64,000 nt of DNA from Salinicoccus halodurans (GTDB taxonomy: Bacteria > Bacillota > Bacilli > Staphylococcales > Salinicoccaceae). Shown one piece after another: positions 36,358 to 46,213 of this stretch (position 1 is the first letter of the stretch; every line of letters begins with the position of its first letter). A program made the translations under genes and the position numbers. The notes under the pieces were generated by a model. That model saw nothing but the letters and a program-made list of their open reading frames with translations, did no database searches and was not told where the DNA came from. The DNA is taken from assembly GCF_900114445.1 (NCBI RefSeq), contig NZ_FOTB01000003.1, forward strand, positions 62,001 through 126,000, read 5' to 3'.

Positions 36358-36429
36358 GGCCCGTTGGTCAAGCGGTTAAGACACCGCCCTTTCACGGCGG
36401 TAACACGGGTTCGAGTCCCGTACGGGTCA
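36358..36429 (+). tRNA. trnE: tRNA-Glu (anticodon UUC)
   Basis: 72 nt. The acceptor GGCCCGT/ACGGGTC pairs with one G-U. The anticodon loop CTTTCAC gives TTC; the T-arm is ACGGG-TTCGAGT-CCCGT. CCA is not encoded. It matches the staphylococcal tRNA-Glu/tRNA-Asp pair between purA and walR. Confidence 0.97.
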
Positions 36430-36459
36430 CTTTACATATTTACATAAATTAATCACCAT

Positions 36460-36532
36460 GGTCCCGTGGTGTAGCGGTTAACATGCCTGCCTGTCACGCA
36501 GGAGATCGCGGGTTCGATTCCCGTCGGGACCG
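36460..36532 (+). tRNA. trnD: tRNA-Asp (anticodon GUC)
   Basis: 73 nt. The acceptor GGTCCCG/CGGGACC is perfect, the anticodon loop is CTGTCAC, the T-loop TTCGATT, and the discriminator G. It is 30 bp after tRNA-Glu and probably co-transcribed with it. Confidence 0.97.
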
Positions 36533-36540
36533 TAGAGCAA

Positions 36541-36573
36541 AGCCTTCAGCATAAATCAGCTGGGGGTTTTTTT
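36541..36573 (+). terminator. Terminator after the tRNA pair
   Basis: CTTCAGC pairs with GCTGGGG (with a G-U) and is followed by seven T residues. Confidence 0.8.
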
Positions 36574-36667
36574 GTTGTGTCAATATGGATAAAAATAGTG
36601 AAAAGTGATACATTTATATTGGATAACTATGAAAAACGTGACTCCGATGCAAAGTGAGGGGAAAAAA

Positions 36668-37369
36668 ATGGCTAAAAAAATTGTTGTAGTGGATGATGAA
36701 AGACCAATTGCGGATATATTGGAATTCAACCTCGAAAAAGAAGGTTATGAAGTGCATTGTGCCTATGACGGCAATGATGCTTTGGAATTGATACTCGAGG
36801 TTGTACCGGATATTGTATTGCTTGATATCATGCTGCCGGGTATGGACGGCATGGAAGTGTGCCGGGAAGTCCGTAAGAAGCATGAAATGCCCATCATTAT
36901 GCTGACTGCCAAAGATTCCGAGATCGATAAGGTTCTGGGTCTTGAACTCGGTGCGGACGACTATGTTACGAAACCTTTCTCGACACGTGAACTGATCGCC
37001 CGTGTGAAAGCTAATCTGAGAAGGAACCAGGACACAGCTCCAAAAGAAAAAGAAGTGGAAACAAACAACATCCAAATCAAAGATATTACAATACTGCCGG
37101 ATTCCTTTGCGATTAAAAAGCACGGCAGGGACATTGAACTCACCCACCGTGAATTTGAACTGTTCCACTATCTGGCGAAACACCTGTCACAGGTGATGAC
37201 CCGGGAACATCTGCTTGAAACAGTTTGGGGGTACGATTACTTCGGCGACGTCCGGACAGTGGATGTGACAGTCAGAAGACTGAGGGAAAAGATTGAAGAT
37301 GATCCATCCCATCCAGAGTACCTGATGACGCGGAGAGGCGTGGGTTATTATATCCAAGGCGATGAATAA
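36668..37369 (+). CDS. walR: Cell-wall response regulator WalR
   Basis: 233 aa OmpR/PhoB type. The receiver domain has phospho-acceptor Asp53 ([12 protein letters not shown]), acidic DDE at 9-11 and Lys in YVTKPFS; the C-terminal winged helix has [30 protein letters not shown]. It is essential in staphylococci, where it controls autolysins such as SceD/IsaA. ATG 36668 after GAGGGGA is chosen over upstream in-frame codons. Confidence 0.98.
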   Translation: MAKKIVVVDDERPIADILEFNLEKEGYEVHCAYDGNDALELILEVVPDIVLLDIMLPGMDGMEVCREVRKKHEMPIIMLTAKDSEIDKVLGLELGADDYVTKPFSTRELIARVKANLRRNQDTAPKEKEVETNNIQIKDITILPDSFAIKKHGRDIELTHREFELFHYLAKHLSQVMTREHLLETVWGYDYFGDVRTVDVTVRRLREKIEDDPSHPEYLMTRRGVGYYIQGDE

Positions 37370-37385
37370 AGGAGTTAACATATAA

Positions 37386-39227
37386 ATGAAGCAGTTTTTC
37401 AGAAACCTTCAATCTCTCCATATAAAACTTGTTATCATATATGTTCTTCTCATCGTTATCGGAATGCAGATCATCGGTCTTTATTTTACGAATACACTCG
37501 AGAAAGAGCTGACAAGTAACTTCCAGGATAATATTGAAACACAGGTCAGCCTGATTGATACACGCATCAATGAACTGTATACGGAGTACGGGGATGACCG
37601 TGACGCAATGCGGGAAGAAATTCAGAAACTACTCTCTGATTATGGAAATCGTCCAGAGATTGAAGAAGTACGCTTTGTCAATTCAGACAATCTGCTTGTG
37701 GCGACTAGTAAGATATCCAACGAATCCAATATAGGTTCCAGAATAAACGCCCCGCTCACCGAAGAAGCCATTTCAACCGGAACACGCAATGACGAGATAT
37801 ACGTTAACGTCGAGCAGAACCATCAGCGTGTGTGGCTTTTGAATCAGCCTGTCATTCAGGACAGCCAGATTCTCGGTGCTATTTATGTTTCCTCAAATAT
37901 AGAAACAGTATATCAGCAGCTTGAAGCGATCAATAATACTTTTATCATCGCCACTCTGATCTCGCTCATCATTACGAGCATACTGGGAATCTTCATCGCG
38001 CGGACGATTACAAGACCGATCACTGATATGAGGAACCAGGCACTTCTGATGTCTGAAGGTGACTATACATCACGCGTTAAAATATACAGTAATGATGAAA
38101 TTGGTGAACTTGCGGGTTCATTCAATATACTGTCAAAACGTGTCCAGGAAGCACAGGCGAATACAGAAAGTGAGAAGAAACGCCTCGATTCCGTTATCAC
38201 GCACATGTCGGACGGCATCATTGCGACCGACAGGAGAGGCCGTATACGCATAGTGAACGATATGGCGCTTGACATGATCAATAAGCGGAATGAAGATATA
38301 TACGGAGAAAATATGCTTGAACTGCTTGAACTCGACCAGGAGATGATGCTGGAAGATATACAGGAGATGAATGAGAGCCAGCTCCTGTTCCTTGAAAAAG
38401 ACGATGAAGAGACGACAATCCGCGTCAACTTCTCAACGATTGTAAAAGATACGGGCTTCATCAACGGATACATTGCCGTGCTGCACGACGTCACAGATCA
38501 GGAACGCATCGATAACGAACGCAAGGAATTTGTTGCGAATGTTTCCCATGAGCTCCGTACGCCGCTCACATCTATGCGCAGCTACCTCGAAGCACTGCAG
38601 GAAGGTGCATGGGAGGATGAGGAGCTTGCTCCGAAGTTCCTGGGGGTGACACGCGAAGAGACTGACCGGATGATCCGGCTGGTCGAGGATCTGCTGCAGC
38701 TTTCCAGGATGGACAATGAAGCAGAGGAACTGACGAAGGAAATCGTGGATTTCAATATGTTCCTGAACCGCATCATCGACCGTTTCGAAATGACCCATAA
38801 AGATGAGGTCGAATTTGTACGGAATATCCCTGATACAGCGATATTTACTGAAATAGCGATGGATAAGGTCGGACAGGTGCTGGATAATGTCATTTCCAAT
38901 GCTATCAAATATTCCAGCAGCGAAAATAAGAAGGTTGAATTCCACGTCAAACAAAACAGGTTGTATAACCGTATGACGGTCCAGATCAAAGATAACGGAC
39001 TCGGTATCCCTGTAAGTAAGGTGGATCGTATATTTGAACGTTTCTACCGTGTGGACAAGGGCCGTGCGCGCAAAATGGGCGGCACCGGCCTCGGACTTGC
39101 CATTTCCAAGGAGATTATTGAGGCGCATGACGGTAAAATCTGGGCGAACAGTGTAGAGAATAAAGGGACGACAATCTTTATCAACCTGCCTTGTGAAACG
39201 CTTGAGGGGGATGTCTGGGATGTTTAG
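37386..39227 (+). CDS. walK: Sensor histidine kinase WalK
   Basis: 613 aa. TM1 (about 14-34), extracellular PAS-like domain (35-180), TM2 (about 183-204), HAMP (205-258), cytoplasmic PAS (265-375), HisKA with phospho-His388 in [13 protein letters not shown], and HATPase with NAIKYS, DNGLGIP and GGTGLGLAI. His273, Asp276, His367 and Asp371 fall where S. aureus WalK has its PAS zinc ligands (His, Asp, His, Glu), suggesting the metal site is kept with a Glu-to-Asp change. It follows walR by 16 bp. Confidence 0.98.
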   Translation: MKQFFRNLQSLHIKLVIIYVLLIVIGMQIIGLYFTNTLEKELTSNFQDNIETQVSLIDTRINELYTEYGDDRDAMREEIQKLLSDYGNRPEIEEVRFVNSDNLLVATSKISNESNIGSRINAPLTEEAISTGTRNDEIYVNVEQNHQRVWLLNQPVIQDSQILGAIYVSSNIETVYQQLEAINNTFIIATLISLIITSILGIFIARTITRPITDMRNQALLMSEGDYTSRVKIYSNDEIGELAGSFNILSKRVQEAQANTESEKKRLDSVITHMSDGIIATDRRGRIRIVNDMALDMINKRNEDIYGENMLELLELDQEMMLEDIQEMNESQLLFLEKDDEETTIRVNFSTIVKDTGFINGYIAVLHDVTDQERIDNERKEFVANVSHELRTPLTSMRSYLEALQEGAWEDEELAPKFLGVTREETDRMIRLVEDLLQLSRMDNEAEELTKEIVDFNMFLNRIIDRFEMTHKDEVEFVRNIPDTAIFTEIAMDKVGQVLDNVISNAIKYSSSENKKVEFHVKQNRLYNRMTVQIKDNGLGIPVSKVDRIFERFYRVDKGRARKMGGTGLGLAISKEIIEAHDGKIWANSVENKGTTIFINLPCETLEGDVWDV

Positions 39228-40533
39228 GGAAAGATTCAAATCATTAATCCTCTTCATACTGGTGATCACCAGTGCAGGTCTCACCTACATGGTCTGGAGC
39301 TATCAGCCTGAATTCTCACAGATCGATACTTCGATAGAATCTTCCTCCAACATTGGACAGGGCGAGCCAGTGACATTTGAAAATGTCATGCGTGCCTACC
39401 AGCTCATCTGGGCAGATGGGAGTGACATCCAGGGCACAATCGAGGAAGATGCTGTTGTGGGCGTCAGAGAGTTCCTGGAAGGCACTGAAATACAGGATAT
39501 AAATGTCTACAGCAATATGAACAGATTGGAACCTGCGGTAAAAGAGGATGGATCGGAGGAGTTCCTTATCGTGGATTATCCTTCCGAAATGCCGGCCAAA
39601 TCATTGTTTCAGGTTTTAGGATTTAAATATGACGGTACCCTGCCCGACTACAATTTTGATCGCATTATCGTAGATATCGCTTCAGATAATGTGACGTTCT
39701 TCATGCTGAATGAGGCACTGGACAAGGTGGCTGTAGCAAATACGGATATAGACAGCTCATACCTGCTTTCCATTGTTGAAAAGTATGAAGAGTCATTTGA
39801 GGATTATACCGGGATAATCACGAACCAGCGGACTTCGAATAATAAGACAGCAATATACGGGCCGAGCGATCCGGGTGAAGTAGATGTTGAAAATTTCCTT
39901 TCCACACAGCATAGCGTGGATGTGGTGAATGATATTCTTTTCATGGACGATGAAATATCAACTACGCGCAATGAGGATGTATACGTATATGAGGGAGATA
40001 GTAACATTGCGACCTACAGCAGCAGTACGTACAGCTATTCATATACGAATCTTGATGAAACACTGTCATCCGGTAGAAATCCCCATCAGACGATACAGAG
40101 GAGCTTCGACTTCCTTAATTCACATACAGCACTGGCTGATGAACACATCCTCTTTGACTACGAAGAGGAAACGAATGAATCATTATACCGTTTCACTATG
40201 AATGGCTATGCCGTTTTCAGTGATGAAGTGCAAAATACCATTTCTATCAAATACGGCAACAATGCAGTATTTGAATACGAAAGGCCTCAACTCCATATCG
40301 ATGCCCATGTGCCGGGAGATCAGACAAAAGAACTGACTCCGTTGGAAAATATCAGATATCAGATTGCTCTTAATGAGGAGCTGGATCTTCAGAAAGTATC
40401 CAAAATAACCATTGGTTATGACATGGGGTTTGCCGAAAGTCAGACAGAGTTGAATCTTCTGGAATTCACACCGGAGTGGTATGTGAAGTATGACGGCGAA
40501 TGGATGCGTTTTGATGAAGGGGGTCTTTATTAA
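39220..40533 (+). CDS. walH: WalK accessory protein WalH (YycH)
   Basis: 437 aa. A single N-terminal membrane anchor (about 7-26) is followed by a large extracellular YycH-type domain. In staphylococci, WalH and WalI associate with WalK in the membrane and modulate it (activators in S. aureus, inhibitors in B. subtilis). ATG 39220 has GAGGGGG at proper distance; ATG 39211 abuts it. It overlaps the end of walK. Confidence 0.93.
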   Translation: MFRERFKSLILFILVITSAGLTYMVWSYQPEFSQIDTSIESSSNIGQGEPVTFENVMRAYQLIWADGSDIQGTIEEDAVVGVREFLEGTEIQDINVYSNMNRLEPAVKEDGSEEFLIVDYPSEMPAKSLFQVLGFKYDGTLPDYNFDRIIVDIASDNVTFFMLNEALDKVAVANTDIDSSYLLSIVEKYEESFEDYTGIITNQRTSNNKTAIYGPSDPGEVDVENFLSTQHSVDVVNDILFMDDEISTTRNEDVYVYEGDSNIATYSSSTYSYSYTNLDETLSSGRNPHQTIQRSFDFLNSHTALADEHILFDYEEETNESLYRFTMNGYAVFSDEVQNTISIKYGNNAVFEYERPQLHIDAHVPGDQTKELTPLENIRYQIALNEELDLQKVSKITIGYDMGFAESQTELNLLEFTPEWYVKYDGEWMRFDEGGLY

Positions 40534-41309
40534 TGGACTGGAAATTAACAAAATCTCTTTATATACTCGTATTCCTTATCATCAATCTATCACTCGTTTT
40601 CATGCTTTATAATAAACAGCAGGACAGTGTGAAAAAAATTGAAAGTACGCCGAATGTACTGGAAGAAACAGATATAGATGTCTCAGCCATCCCGGAACAT
40701 GAGCCGATGAAACTCAATGTGCTCACCGGTGAGGCCGAAGATTTTGAAAACGTCGAGGGAATCGATGAAGATGATATAGAAATGACAAATGCCAATCACA
40801 GCATCACAGTAGAGTTCGGTGAGGGTGATCAGGCACCGGCCATGGACCGTGAATCATTGGAGCAATATAAGGCGGAGAGTGTTTACAGAGGTAAAGAATA
40901 CGAGTATGATGAAGTGATGAGTAATGGAAACCGGATGATATTCAATCAGCAGTTTGAAGACCTGCCCATTTTCAATCACGAATCTGCGAGGCTTGTCTTC
41001 CGCGGGGAAGGCGAAGAAGCAGAAGCATATGAACAGGCTCATCTTAAAAACCTCAGAGAAAATTCATACTCCACCCCGGTCGCAGTCAGAGATCCCAAAC
41101 AAGGTGTCATAGATTTGTATCAGCGTGACAGAATCTCAGAAGAAGCAGTGATAGAAAATGCACGGCTCGGTTATTATGTGATTCTGAATGATGGCGAACA
41201 AGTCATGCTCAGGCCTAAATGGGAATTCAGGATTTTAGATCAGGGTGTCGAAAAAACGATCTATATAGATGCAATCAGTGAAACAGAAGATATAATTGAA
41301 AGTGAGTGA
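40533..41309 (+). CDS. walI: WalK accessory protein WalI (YycI)
   Basis: 258 aa. An N-terminal membrane segment ([20 protein letters not shown], 1-25) and an extracellular YycI domain. The start overlaps the walH stop as TAATG, and its end overlaps the region of the walJ start, so the five genes form a tight operon. Partner of WalH in regulating WalK. Confidence 0.92.
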   Translation: MDWKLTKSLYILVFLIINLSLVFMLYNKQQDSVKKIESTPNVLEETDIDVSAIPEHEPMKLNVLTGEAEDFENVEGIDEDDIEMTNANHSITVEFGEGDQAPAMDRESLEQYKAESVYRGKEYEYDEVMSNGNRMIFNQQFEDLPIFNHESARLVFRGEGEEAEAYEQAHLKNLRENSYSTPVAVRDPKQGVIDLYQRDRISEEAVIENARLGYYVILNDGEQVMLRPKWEFRILDQGVEKTIYIDAISETEDIIESE

Positions 41310-41314
41310 AAGCA

Positions 41315-42103
41315 ATGAAGATGAGCGTGTTGGCCAGCGGTTCCACAGGGAACAGCACATACATCGAAACAGAAAAAGGCAGCCTGCTCATAGATGTCGG
41401 ACTTTCATGTAAAAGAATAGAGGAATCGCTTAATTCACTCAATACGTCATTGAGTAATATAAATGCAATACTTATCACACATGAACATTCTGACCATATC
41501 AAAGGATTGAAAGTCATCGCCAAAAGATACGATATTCCTATTTTTGCGAATGAAAACACATGGAAACAGATTGATAAAAAAGGAATCGAAATCAATCCCG
41601 AGCAGAAATTCCACTTCAATCCGCTTGAAGAAAAAGAAATCGTGGGCATGGATGTGCATTCTTTCAGCGTGTCCCATGATGCAGTAGATCCCCAGTTCTA
41701 TACATTTGCCAGGGATAATAAGAAGATATCCGTCATTACTGATACAGGCTACGTCTCGGATCAGATGAAGGGCATCATCAAAGACAGCGACTGCTTCGTA
41801 TTCGAAAGTAACCATGATGTAGATATGCTGAGAATGGGCAGATACCCGTGGGTAACGAAGCAGAGAATACTATCCGATGTCGGGCACGTTTCCAATGAAG
41901 ACGCAGCACATGCAATGAGGGACGTTATAACGGACCGTACAAAACGCATCTATCTCAGTCATCTGAGTCTGGACAATAATATCAAAGAACTGGCTAAGAT
42001 GAGTGTAGAACAGGTTTTGAACCAATACGACATCGATACAAAAGACGGAATAATGCTGTGTGATACAGATAAAGAATCACCGACAAAGATATACACAGTA
42101 TAG
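41315..42103 (+). CDS. walJ: Metallo-beta-lactamase-fold exonuclease WalJ (YycJ)
   Basis: 262 aa. The MBL motif HEHSDH (about 50) with SGSTGNSTYI at the N-terminus; HVSNEDAAHA and YLSHLSLDNN supply further ligands. YycJ proteins are 5'-3' double-strand DNA exonucleases linked to mismatch repair in Gram-positives. ATG 41315 is used; an overlapping GTG at 41306 is possible. Last gene of the wal operon. Confidence 0.95.
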   Translation: MKMSVLASGSTGNSTYIETEKGSLLIDVGLSCKRIEESLNSLNTSLSNINAILITHEHSDHIKGLKVIAKRYDIPIFANENTWKQIDKKGIEINPEQKFHFNPLEEKEIVGMDVHSFSVSHDAVDPQFYTFARDNKKISVITDTGYVSDQMKGIIKDSDCFVFESNHDVDMLRMGRYPWVTKQRILSDVGHVSNEDAAHAMRDVITDRTKRIYLSHLSLDNNIKELAKMSVEQVLNQYDIDTKDGIMLCDTDKESPTKIYTV

Positions 42104-42179
42104 TTATCCACAGCTTACAGCTGAATATATGTGGATAACGTTATAACATAGTGGATAACTTTGTGAGAAATGTGGACAA
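42104..42179. other. DnaA-box cluster between walJ and the Api92-like gene
   Basis: Perfect boxes at 42104-42112 (TTATCCACA) and 42130-42138 (TGTGGATAA), and one-mismatch boxes at 42150-42158 (AGTGGATAA) and 42171-42179 (TGTGGACAA). Spacings of 26, 20 and 21 bp place them near the same face of the helix. It lies about 38 kb from oriC and the region has no adjoining AT-rich unwinding element or initiator gene. Confidence 0.8.
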
Positions 42180-42210
42180 TCGGTGGAAAAGTCAAAATAT
42201 ATGTAAATAA

Positions 42211-42259
42211 AATGAGGGATACATCTTCTGTACACAGGATGTATCTCTCATTTATTTTT
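42211..42259. terminator. Bidirectional terminator between the wal operon and the Api92-like gene
   Basis: AATGAG-G-GATACATC pairs with GATGTATC-T-CTCATT; T-rich on the plus side (TTTATTTTTA), A-rich on the other. It serves both converging units. Confidence 0.8.
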
Positions 42260-42893
42260 ACTCAGCATCAAAGATTTCATCTACCCATGCTGCGTCCACT
42301 TCATTTTCAGTAATCCCGTTTTCGCTGAATACAATCTCCCCGTACTCATTAAATTTATTGTCGGTGTATCGGTATACGAAAGGAATTCCGGATTTTTCAT
42401 ATAATTTATACATCAATGCACGAACGCCTTTGCCGGCAGTTGTAAATTGGATTTCTGATTTATCCTCGTCAATGACGGTGTCCATGGCGTAACCCTTCAT
42501 ACCCCAATTGATTTTCGTCCATTCATAGGCATCCGGAACTCCAAACTCAGTAAGATTTCCATAGTATTTCTCACCAAGATCAATCCGTTCTTCAGCAGCA
42601 AGAATCTGTTCCTGCTCCTGTGCAATGGCTCCACTTAAAATTTCATCAATATCAACAAAGTCATTACCAGTCAGGTCATCAACCAGCTTCTTCTTTTCAT
42701 CATCGTCCAAAGTATTATAATAAGAAGCAATAGCAGCATCCTGATAAGGTGCAGGATGAATATCCAAACCTTCAGGAATCGGTTCAATTACATTGAAATC
42801 CATCTCCTTATCTTCATTCACAGCAAAATCTATCATCTTGTTAAGGTCGTCTGCTCCGTGAAATTTAAGTATACTATATGCAAGACTCGGCAT
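42258..42893 (-). CDS. Api92/YubB-like protein with ferredoxin-like domain (DUF1281 type)
   Basis: 211 aa, acidic, no signal or membrane segment. The pattern FNVIEPIPEGLDI in the first third followed by YEWTKINWGMKGYAMD resembles the Api92/YubB family, in which phage and plasmid proteins share 'F..I.PMP' and 'W...NWGTKW' motifs. Function is unknown for the family. The gene lies between the DnaA-box cluster and rlmH on the opposite strand, an unusual place for a gene in this conserved block, and is probably acquired. RBS AGGAGTG precedes ATG 42893. Confidence 0.6.
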   Translation of the reverse strand: MPSLAYSILKFHGADDLNKMIDFAVNEDKEMDFNVIEPIPEGLDIHPAPYQDAAIASYYNTLDDDEKKKLVDDLTGNDFVDIDEILSGAIAQEQEQILAAEERIDLGEKYYGNLTEFGVPDAYEWTKINWGMKGYAMDTVIDEDKSEIQFTTAGKGVRALMYKLYEKSGIPFVYRYTDNKFNEYGEIVFSENGITENEVDAAWVDEIFDAE

Positions 42894-42991
42894 AGGAACA
42901 CTCCTTTACATAATATTAGGCATTATCTTAATTATTTAACAATTACCATAAACAGTCAAGGTATTATAAATAAGACAAAAGGGTGAATAGA

Positions 42992-43471
42992 ATGAAAATC
43001 ACTTTAATCACAGTAGGAAAATTGAAAGAAAAATATTGGAAGCAGGCAGTGGAAGAATATAAAAAGCGTATCAGCGGGTATGCGAAGCTTGAACTGCTGG
43101 AAATACCAGATGAAAAAGAGCCCAATAATGCCAGTGAAAAAGATATAGAAATAATAAAAGAAAAAGAAGCGCAGAAGATACTTGCTAAAATCAAAGACAC
43201 ACAGCACGTGGTCACCTTGGAGATTAAAGGCAAAGCATATACCAGTGAAAAACTGGCAGACGAATATCAAAAATGGATGAATACAGGGAAAAGTGATGTC
43301 ATATTCATTATCGGCGGCAGCAACGGTATCGGGGACAGCGTAAAAAAAAGATCCAACCAGGAAATCAGCTTCGGTTCCCTGACCTATCCCCACCAGATGA
43401 TGAAAGTCATGTTGTTAGAGCAGATTTTCAGAGTGAATAAGATAGTTAAGAATGAAAGTTATCATAAGTGA
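42992..43471 (+). CDS. rlmH: 23S rRNA (pseudouridine1915-N3)-methyltransferase RlmH
   Basis: 159 aa SPOUT methyltransferase. The SAM knot has [12 protein letters not shown], then [19 protein letters not shown] and the terminal YHK. The last codons contain TATCATAAGTGA, the core attB of staphylococcal cassette chromosomes. Compared with staphylococci, the GLG(E/D) and NRGE(A/P)YHK blocks are altered ([13 protein letters not shown]). ATG 42992 is preceded by AAGGGTGA. Confidence 0.96.
   Translation: MKITLITVGKLKEKYWKQAVEEYKKRISGYAKLELLEIPDEKEPNNASEKDIEIIKEKEAQKILAKIKDTQHVVTLEIKGKAYTSEKLADEYQKWMNTGKSDVIFIIGGSNGIGDSVKKRSNQEISFGSLTYPHQMMKVMLLEQIFRVNKIVKNESYHK
43451..43471 (+). other. attB: SCC-type chromosomal attachment core at the 3' end of rlmH
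   Basis: GAAAGTTATCATAAGTGA at the rlmH stop has the GAANNNTATCATAANTGA arrangement used by Ccr recombinases in Staphylococcus. No second full copy and no ccr gene occurs downstream in the window, so there is no evidence of an intact cassette. Confidence 0.65.
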
Positions 43472-43511
43472 TCCAGGAACTAGATTTGATTATGATAAGA
43501 AAACTTGTTAT

Positions 43512-43547
43512 AAACTCACCGCCCTAAATCGTTAGGACGGTGAGTTT
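43512..43547. terminator. Long hairpin after rlmH
   Basis: AAACTCACCG-CCCTAA pairs with TTAGG-ACGGTGAGTTT around ATCG. The stem is near-perfect over 15 pairs but lacks a T-run on either side, so it is a weak terminator or an RNA-stability/repeat element. Confidence 0.5.
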
Positions 43548-43551
43548 AGTA

Positions 43552-44004
43552 TCAAGGTACAATGAAATTTCTCGAATTATAAATCTTTAATTTCATCTTA
43601 TCACTTTCTCTATTTTGATTATGATTTATCAAATCCTCTATATATAATCCCATAAGTACTACAACTTGAAATAGGATTAAACTAGCGTCAAAAGTGACAC
43701 TAAATGGTATCGATAGAGCTATAGAAGCTATCAAAATAATGCTTGGTAATATCCATTTATTCATCCGTTTGTTTTTAACAAAATAAACTTCTAAAAGGAC
43801 GAAAGCTATACCTATTAACAAATATACTATTATATAATCATTCACTTTCTGAACTCTGATCTCTTTTTTGACATTGAAATGAATAATTAAATTTTCTCTG
43901 TCTGCCGCAAAATGATTTATATAAACGAAAACCTGAGTCTCAGCTGTTGATGTTTTTTTGTGAGTTTTGACTTCATCCTCTTTTACCGGGGTATCAATAA
44001 GCAA
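43552..44004 (-). CDS. Hypothetical protein with two or three membrane helices, possibly a 3' remnant
   Basis: 150 aa from a TTG start without a convincing ribosome site. A soluble N-terminal part (STAETQVFVYINHFAADRE) is followed by hydrophobic stretches near 58-75, 84-102 and 108-125, and a basic tail. The frame stays open upstream of 44004 for several codons into a large hairpin. I do not recognise the family. Lack of a proper start and the position just past the rlmH att site suggest a decayed gene end. Confidence 0.35.
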   Translation of the reverse strand: MLIDTPVKEDEVKTHKKTSTAETQVFVYINHFAADRENLIIHFNVKKEIRVQKVNDYIIVYLLIGIAFVLLEVYFVKNKRMNKWILPSIILIASIALSIPFSVTFDASLILFQVVVLMGLYIEDLINHNQNRESDKMKLKIYNSRNFIVP

Positions 44005-44031
44005 TTCAGCCCTTATAACCTTCGCTTTTAG

Positions 44032-44092
44032 GGCTGGGGGACATAAGTTCTCAAAAGTTATTATTTTTTCTGGAGATATTTATGTCCCAGCC
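44032..44092. repeat. Staphylococcal-type intergenic inverted repeat
   Basis: GGCTGGGGGACATAA and TTATGTCCCAGCC flank a 35-nt A/T-rich loop. Hairpins with GGCTGGGACATAA arms are frequent between genes in staphylococcal chromosomes. It lies after the flavin monooxygenase gene and may serve as its terminator. Confidence 0.6.
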
Positions 44093-44143
44093 ACAATATA
44101 AAAACACAACGTAAAATTGAGGTGTACCTAGGAATCATGCAGC

Positions 44144-45451
44144 TTAATATTTATCGAGTTCCAGCATTTCTCTAAACGTTTCACCGTTATAATCTCTTCT
44201 AAAAATGCCGCGTTTTTGCATTTCCGGAATGACTAAGTCGACAAAGTCTTCAAGACTTCCTGGGAGCGTTGGAGGCATCAAGTTAAATCCATCTGCGACA
44301 CCTTCATTCATCCATCTTTCTAATTCATCGACAATTTCTTCAGGTGTGCCAACGAGTGTTAAATGTCCACCTCCAGCGTTGAGATAACCGAGTAATTCTC
44401 TGACTGTGGGATTTCTGTCTTCTATAATTTCTAAAACAGTTTGATAACGTCCAACAGGTCCTTTGAATTCTTCGACTGGTGGCAATTTTGGTACTTTTTC
44501 GTCGAGTTTCCATGATTTTGTATCTTGTTGAATAAAGAATTCGAGCTGATTAAGTGCAGTATCAATTGAAAGTAGGTTGTCTAATTTTGCTTTCTTTTCT
44601 TGCGCTTCTTCTTTTGTTTTACCCACGTAAGTCACTAGTCCCGGAAATACTTTGATATAGTTGTCCGGACGACGGCTTTCTTTTATGGCTTGATTTAATT
44701 TTTCACGATAAACATTTGCTTGTCTTAAGTTCCAAGAAACTGAATAGACGGCATCAGCATATTTCGCAGCAAGTGCAACACCTTCTTTTGAAGCCCCGGC
44801 TTGCATAGCAACTGGTTTACCCTCTTTTCTTAAAGGTAAAGTTAGTGGACCTTTAACTTGGAAGTTTTCACCATTGTGATTGAATGGTTGAATATTTTTA
44901 TTTTTAGTAATTGTGTTATTTTCTTTATCTGGATTGTAGCTTTCAATTGACCACGATTCAAATAATTTATTCATGACTTCAGCAAATTCATCTGCTTTCT
45001 TATAACGAACTGCTCTCTCAGGTAATTCAGGTATACTGTGGTTTTGTGCTTCACGGTCGGTCATTGATGTCACTAGATTCCATCCCATGCGTCCTTTTGT
45101 TATGTGTTGCAGTGTGAGTAACTGTCTTGCTGAGGTAAATGGGTTATTAAACGTACCTGAAATAGTTGAAACAAGTCCAACGTTATCTGTGACTTTACTC
45201 ATAGCAGTTAATGCAACAACTGGGTCAAAATAACTCGCTGGTAATTTTGTTGCACTATCTGCGGGGAAGGCTTGTGAATCTGCGAAAAATACGGCATCAA
45301 ATTTTCCGCGTTCTGCAATTTTCGCCAGATCTTCATAATATTCAATTGTCGTGAATTCATTGATACTCGAATCATCTTCTAACCATGCTGCCTGATGATG
45401 ACCTACACCATACATTAAAATTCCTATATTTAACTGTTTAGAATTATTCAT
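44144..45451 (-). CDS. FMN-dependent LLM-class monooxygenase (NtaA/SnaA/DszA group)
   Basis: 435 aa luciferase-like TIM barrel. Family features include GKFDAVFFADSQAF near 50-62, SARQLLTLQHITKGRMGWNLVTS (about 108-130) and VAMQAGASKEGVALAAKYADAVY (about 215-237). Such enzymes oxidise C-N or C-S bonds with FMNH2 from a partner reductase; substrate unknown. It lies 12 bp after an SDR gene, and both follow a TPP riboswitch, which points to thiamine precursor metabolism or salvage. Third codon positions are visibly richer in A/T than in the core genes, suggesting transfer. Confidence 0.88.
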   Translation of the reverse strand: MNNSKQLNIGILMYGVGHHQAAWLEDDSSINEFTTIEYYEDLAKIAERGKFDAVFFADSQAFPADSATKLPASYFDPVVALTAMSKVTDNVGLVSTISGTFNNPFTSARQLLTLQHITKGRMGWNLVTSMTDREAQNHSIPELPERAVRYKKADEFAEVMNKLFESWSIESYNPDKENNTITKNKNIQPFNHNGENFQVKGPLTLPLRKEGKPVAMQAGASKEGVALAAKYADAVYSVSWNLRQANVYREKLNQAIKESRRPDNYIKVFPGLVTYVGKTKEEAQEKKAKLDNLLSIDTALNQLEFFIQQDTKSWKLDEKVPKLPPVEEFKGPVGRYQTVLEIIEDRNPTVRELLGYLNAGGGHLTLVGTPEEIVDELERWMNEGVADGFNLMPPTLPGSLEDFVDLVIPEMQKRGIFRRDYNGETFREMLELDKY

Positions 45452-45463
45452 AATATATACCGC

Positions 45464-46213
45464 CTAGTTCATAGTAAGTCCGCCGTCTACCGTGATGTTT
45501 TGTCCTGTAATTCCATCTGCTGCCTCAGAACAAAGGTAAACAACCATATTAGCAACGTCTTGTGGTGTTGTTACTTTTCTCAATGGTGTGGACTGTGCGA
45601 TTAAATCAAATACTTCTGGTGTTGTGACTGCACTTGCGTCTGTTGTTTTCAGTAAACCGCCAGAAACAACATTTGCTCGGATACCATGCTGTCCAAGTTC
45701 TGCTGCAACGTTTCTGGTGAACCCAATTAAAGCAGCTTTTGCAGTTGTGTATTCGTGATATGGTACTACAGGATTTTGATACAGATTCGTTCCAATACTA
45801 ATGATTGCACCGTCTTTACGTTCTAAAAACTGTGGTATTACACTTTGTGATACGTTGAATGCAGCTTTTAGTGTCCCGTCTAACTGTTGCTCATAATCTT
45901 TATAAGTTAAATCTTTAAATGCTTTTTGAGTGGTTGGATCAAATTTAAAGTTAACAAGTGCATTGTTTACAACGACATCAATCTGGCCAAAATGTTCAGT
46001 CCCTTTTTTAACTAACTGCTCAACTGCTTCACGGTCTGTAATGTCCGCTTGAATCGCAATTGCTTGTGATCCAATTTCTTTTTTTAACTTCTCTGATTCT
46101 TCTTTACTGTTGTTGTAGTTAATTATGACATTAAAGCCTTTTTCACTTAGTGCTTTTACGATATAGCTGCCAAGTCCTCTTCCGCTCCCCGTTACTAAAA
46201 CTGTCCTTGTCAA
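45464..46213 (-). CDS. Short-chain dehydrogenase/reductase (FabG-like)
   Basis: 249 aa. The glycine motif VLVTGSGRGLGSYI binds NAD(P); the NNAL(V) motif, the catalytic Ser (SIGT) and Tyr-x3-Lys (YTTAK) are present, and the C-terminus DGITGQNITVDGGL is typical of 3-oxoacyl-ACP-reductase-like SDRs. The start is TTG 46213, 7 bp after AGGAG; GTG 46222 would overlap that site. First gene of the TPP-riboswitch unit, followed 12 bp later by the monooxygenase. Confidence 0.87.
   Translation of the reverse strand: MTRTVLVTGSGRGLGSYIVKALSEKGFNVIINYNNSKEESEKLKKEIGSQAIAIQADITDREAVEQLVKKGTEHFGQIDVVVNNALVNFKFDPTTQKAFKDLTYKDYEQQLDGTLKAAFNVSQSVIPQFLERKDGAIISIGTNLYQNPVVPYHEYTTAKAALIGFTRNVAAELGQHGIRANVVSGGLLKTTDASAVTTPEVFDLIAQSTPLRKVTTPQDVANMVVYLCSEAADGITGQNITVDGGLTMN

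Noticed and set aside
36202-36447. 81-codon frame running into tRNA-Glu
   Set aside because: It reads through the tRNA gene and lacks any protein-like conservation.
42104-42179. The DnaA-box cluster as a plasmid-type or second replication origin
   Set aside because: No initiator gene, iterons or unwinding element next to it; a DnaA-titration or regulatory cluster is simpler.
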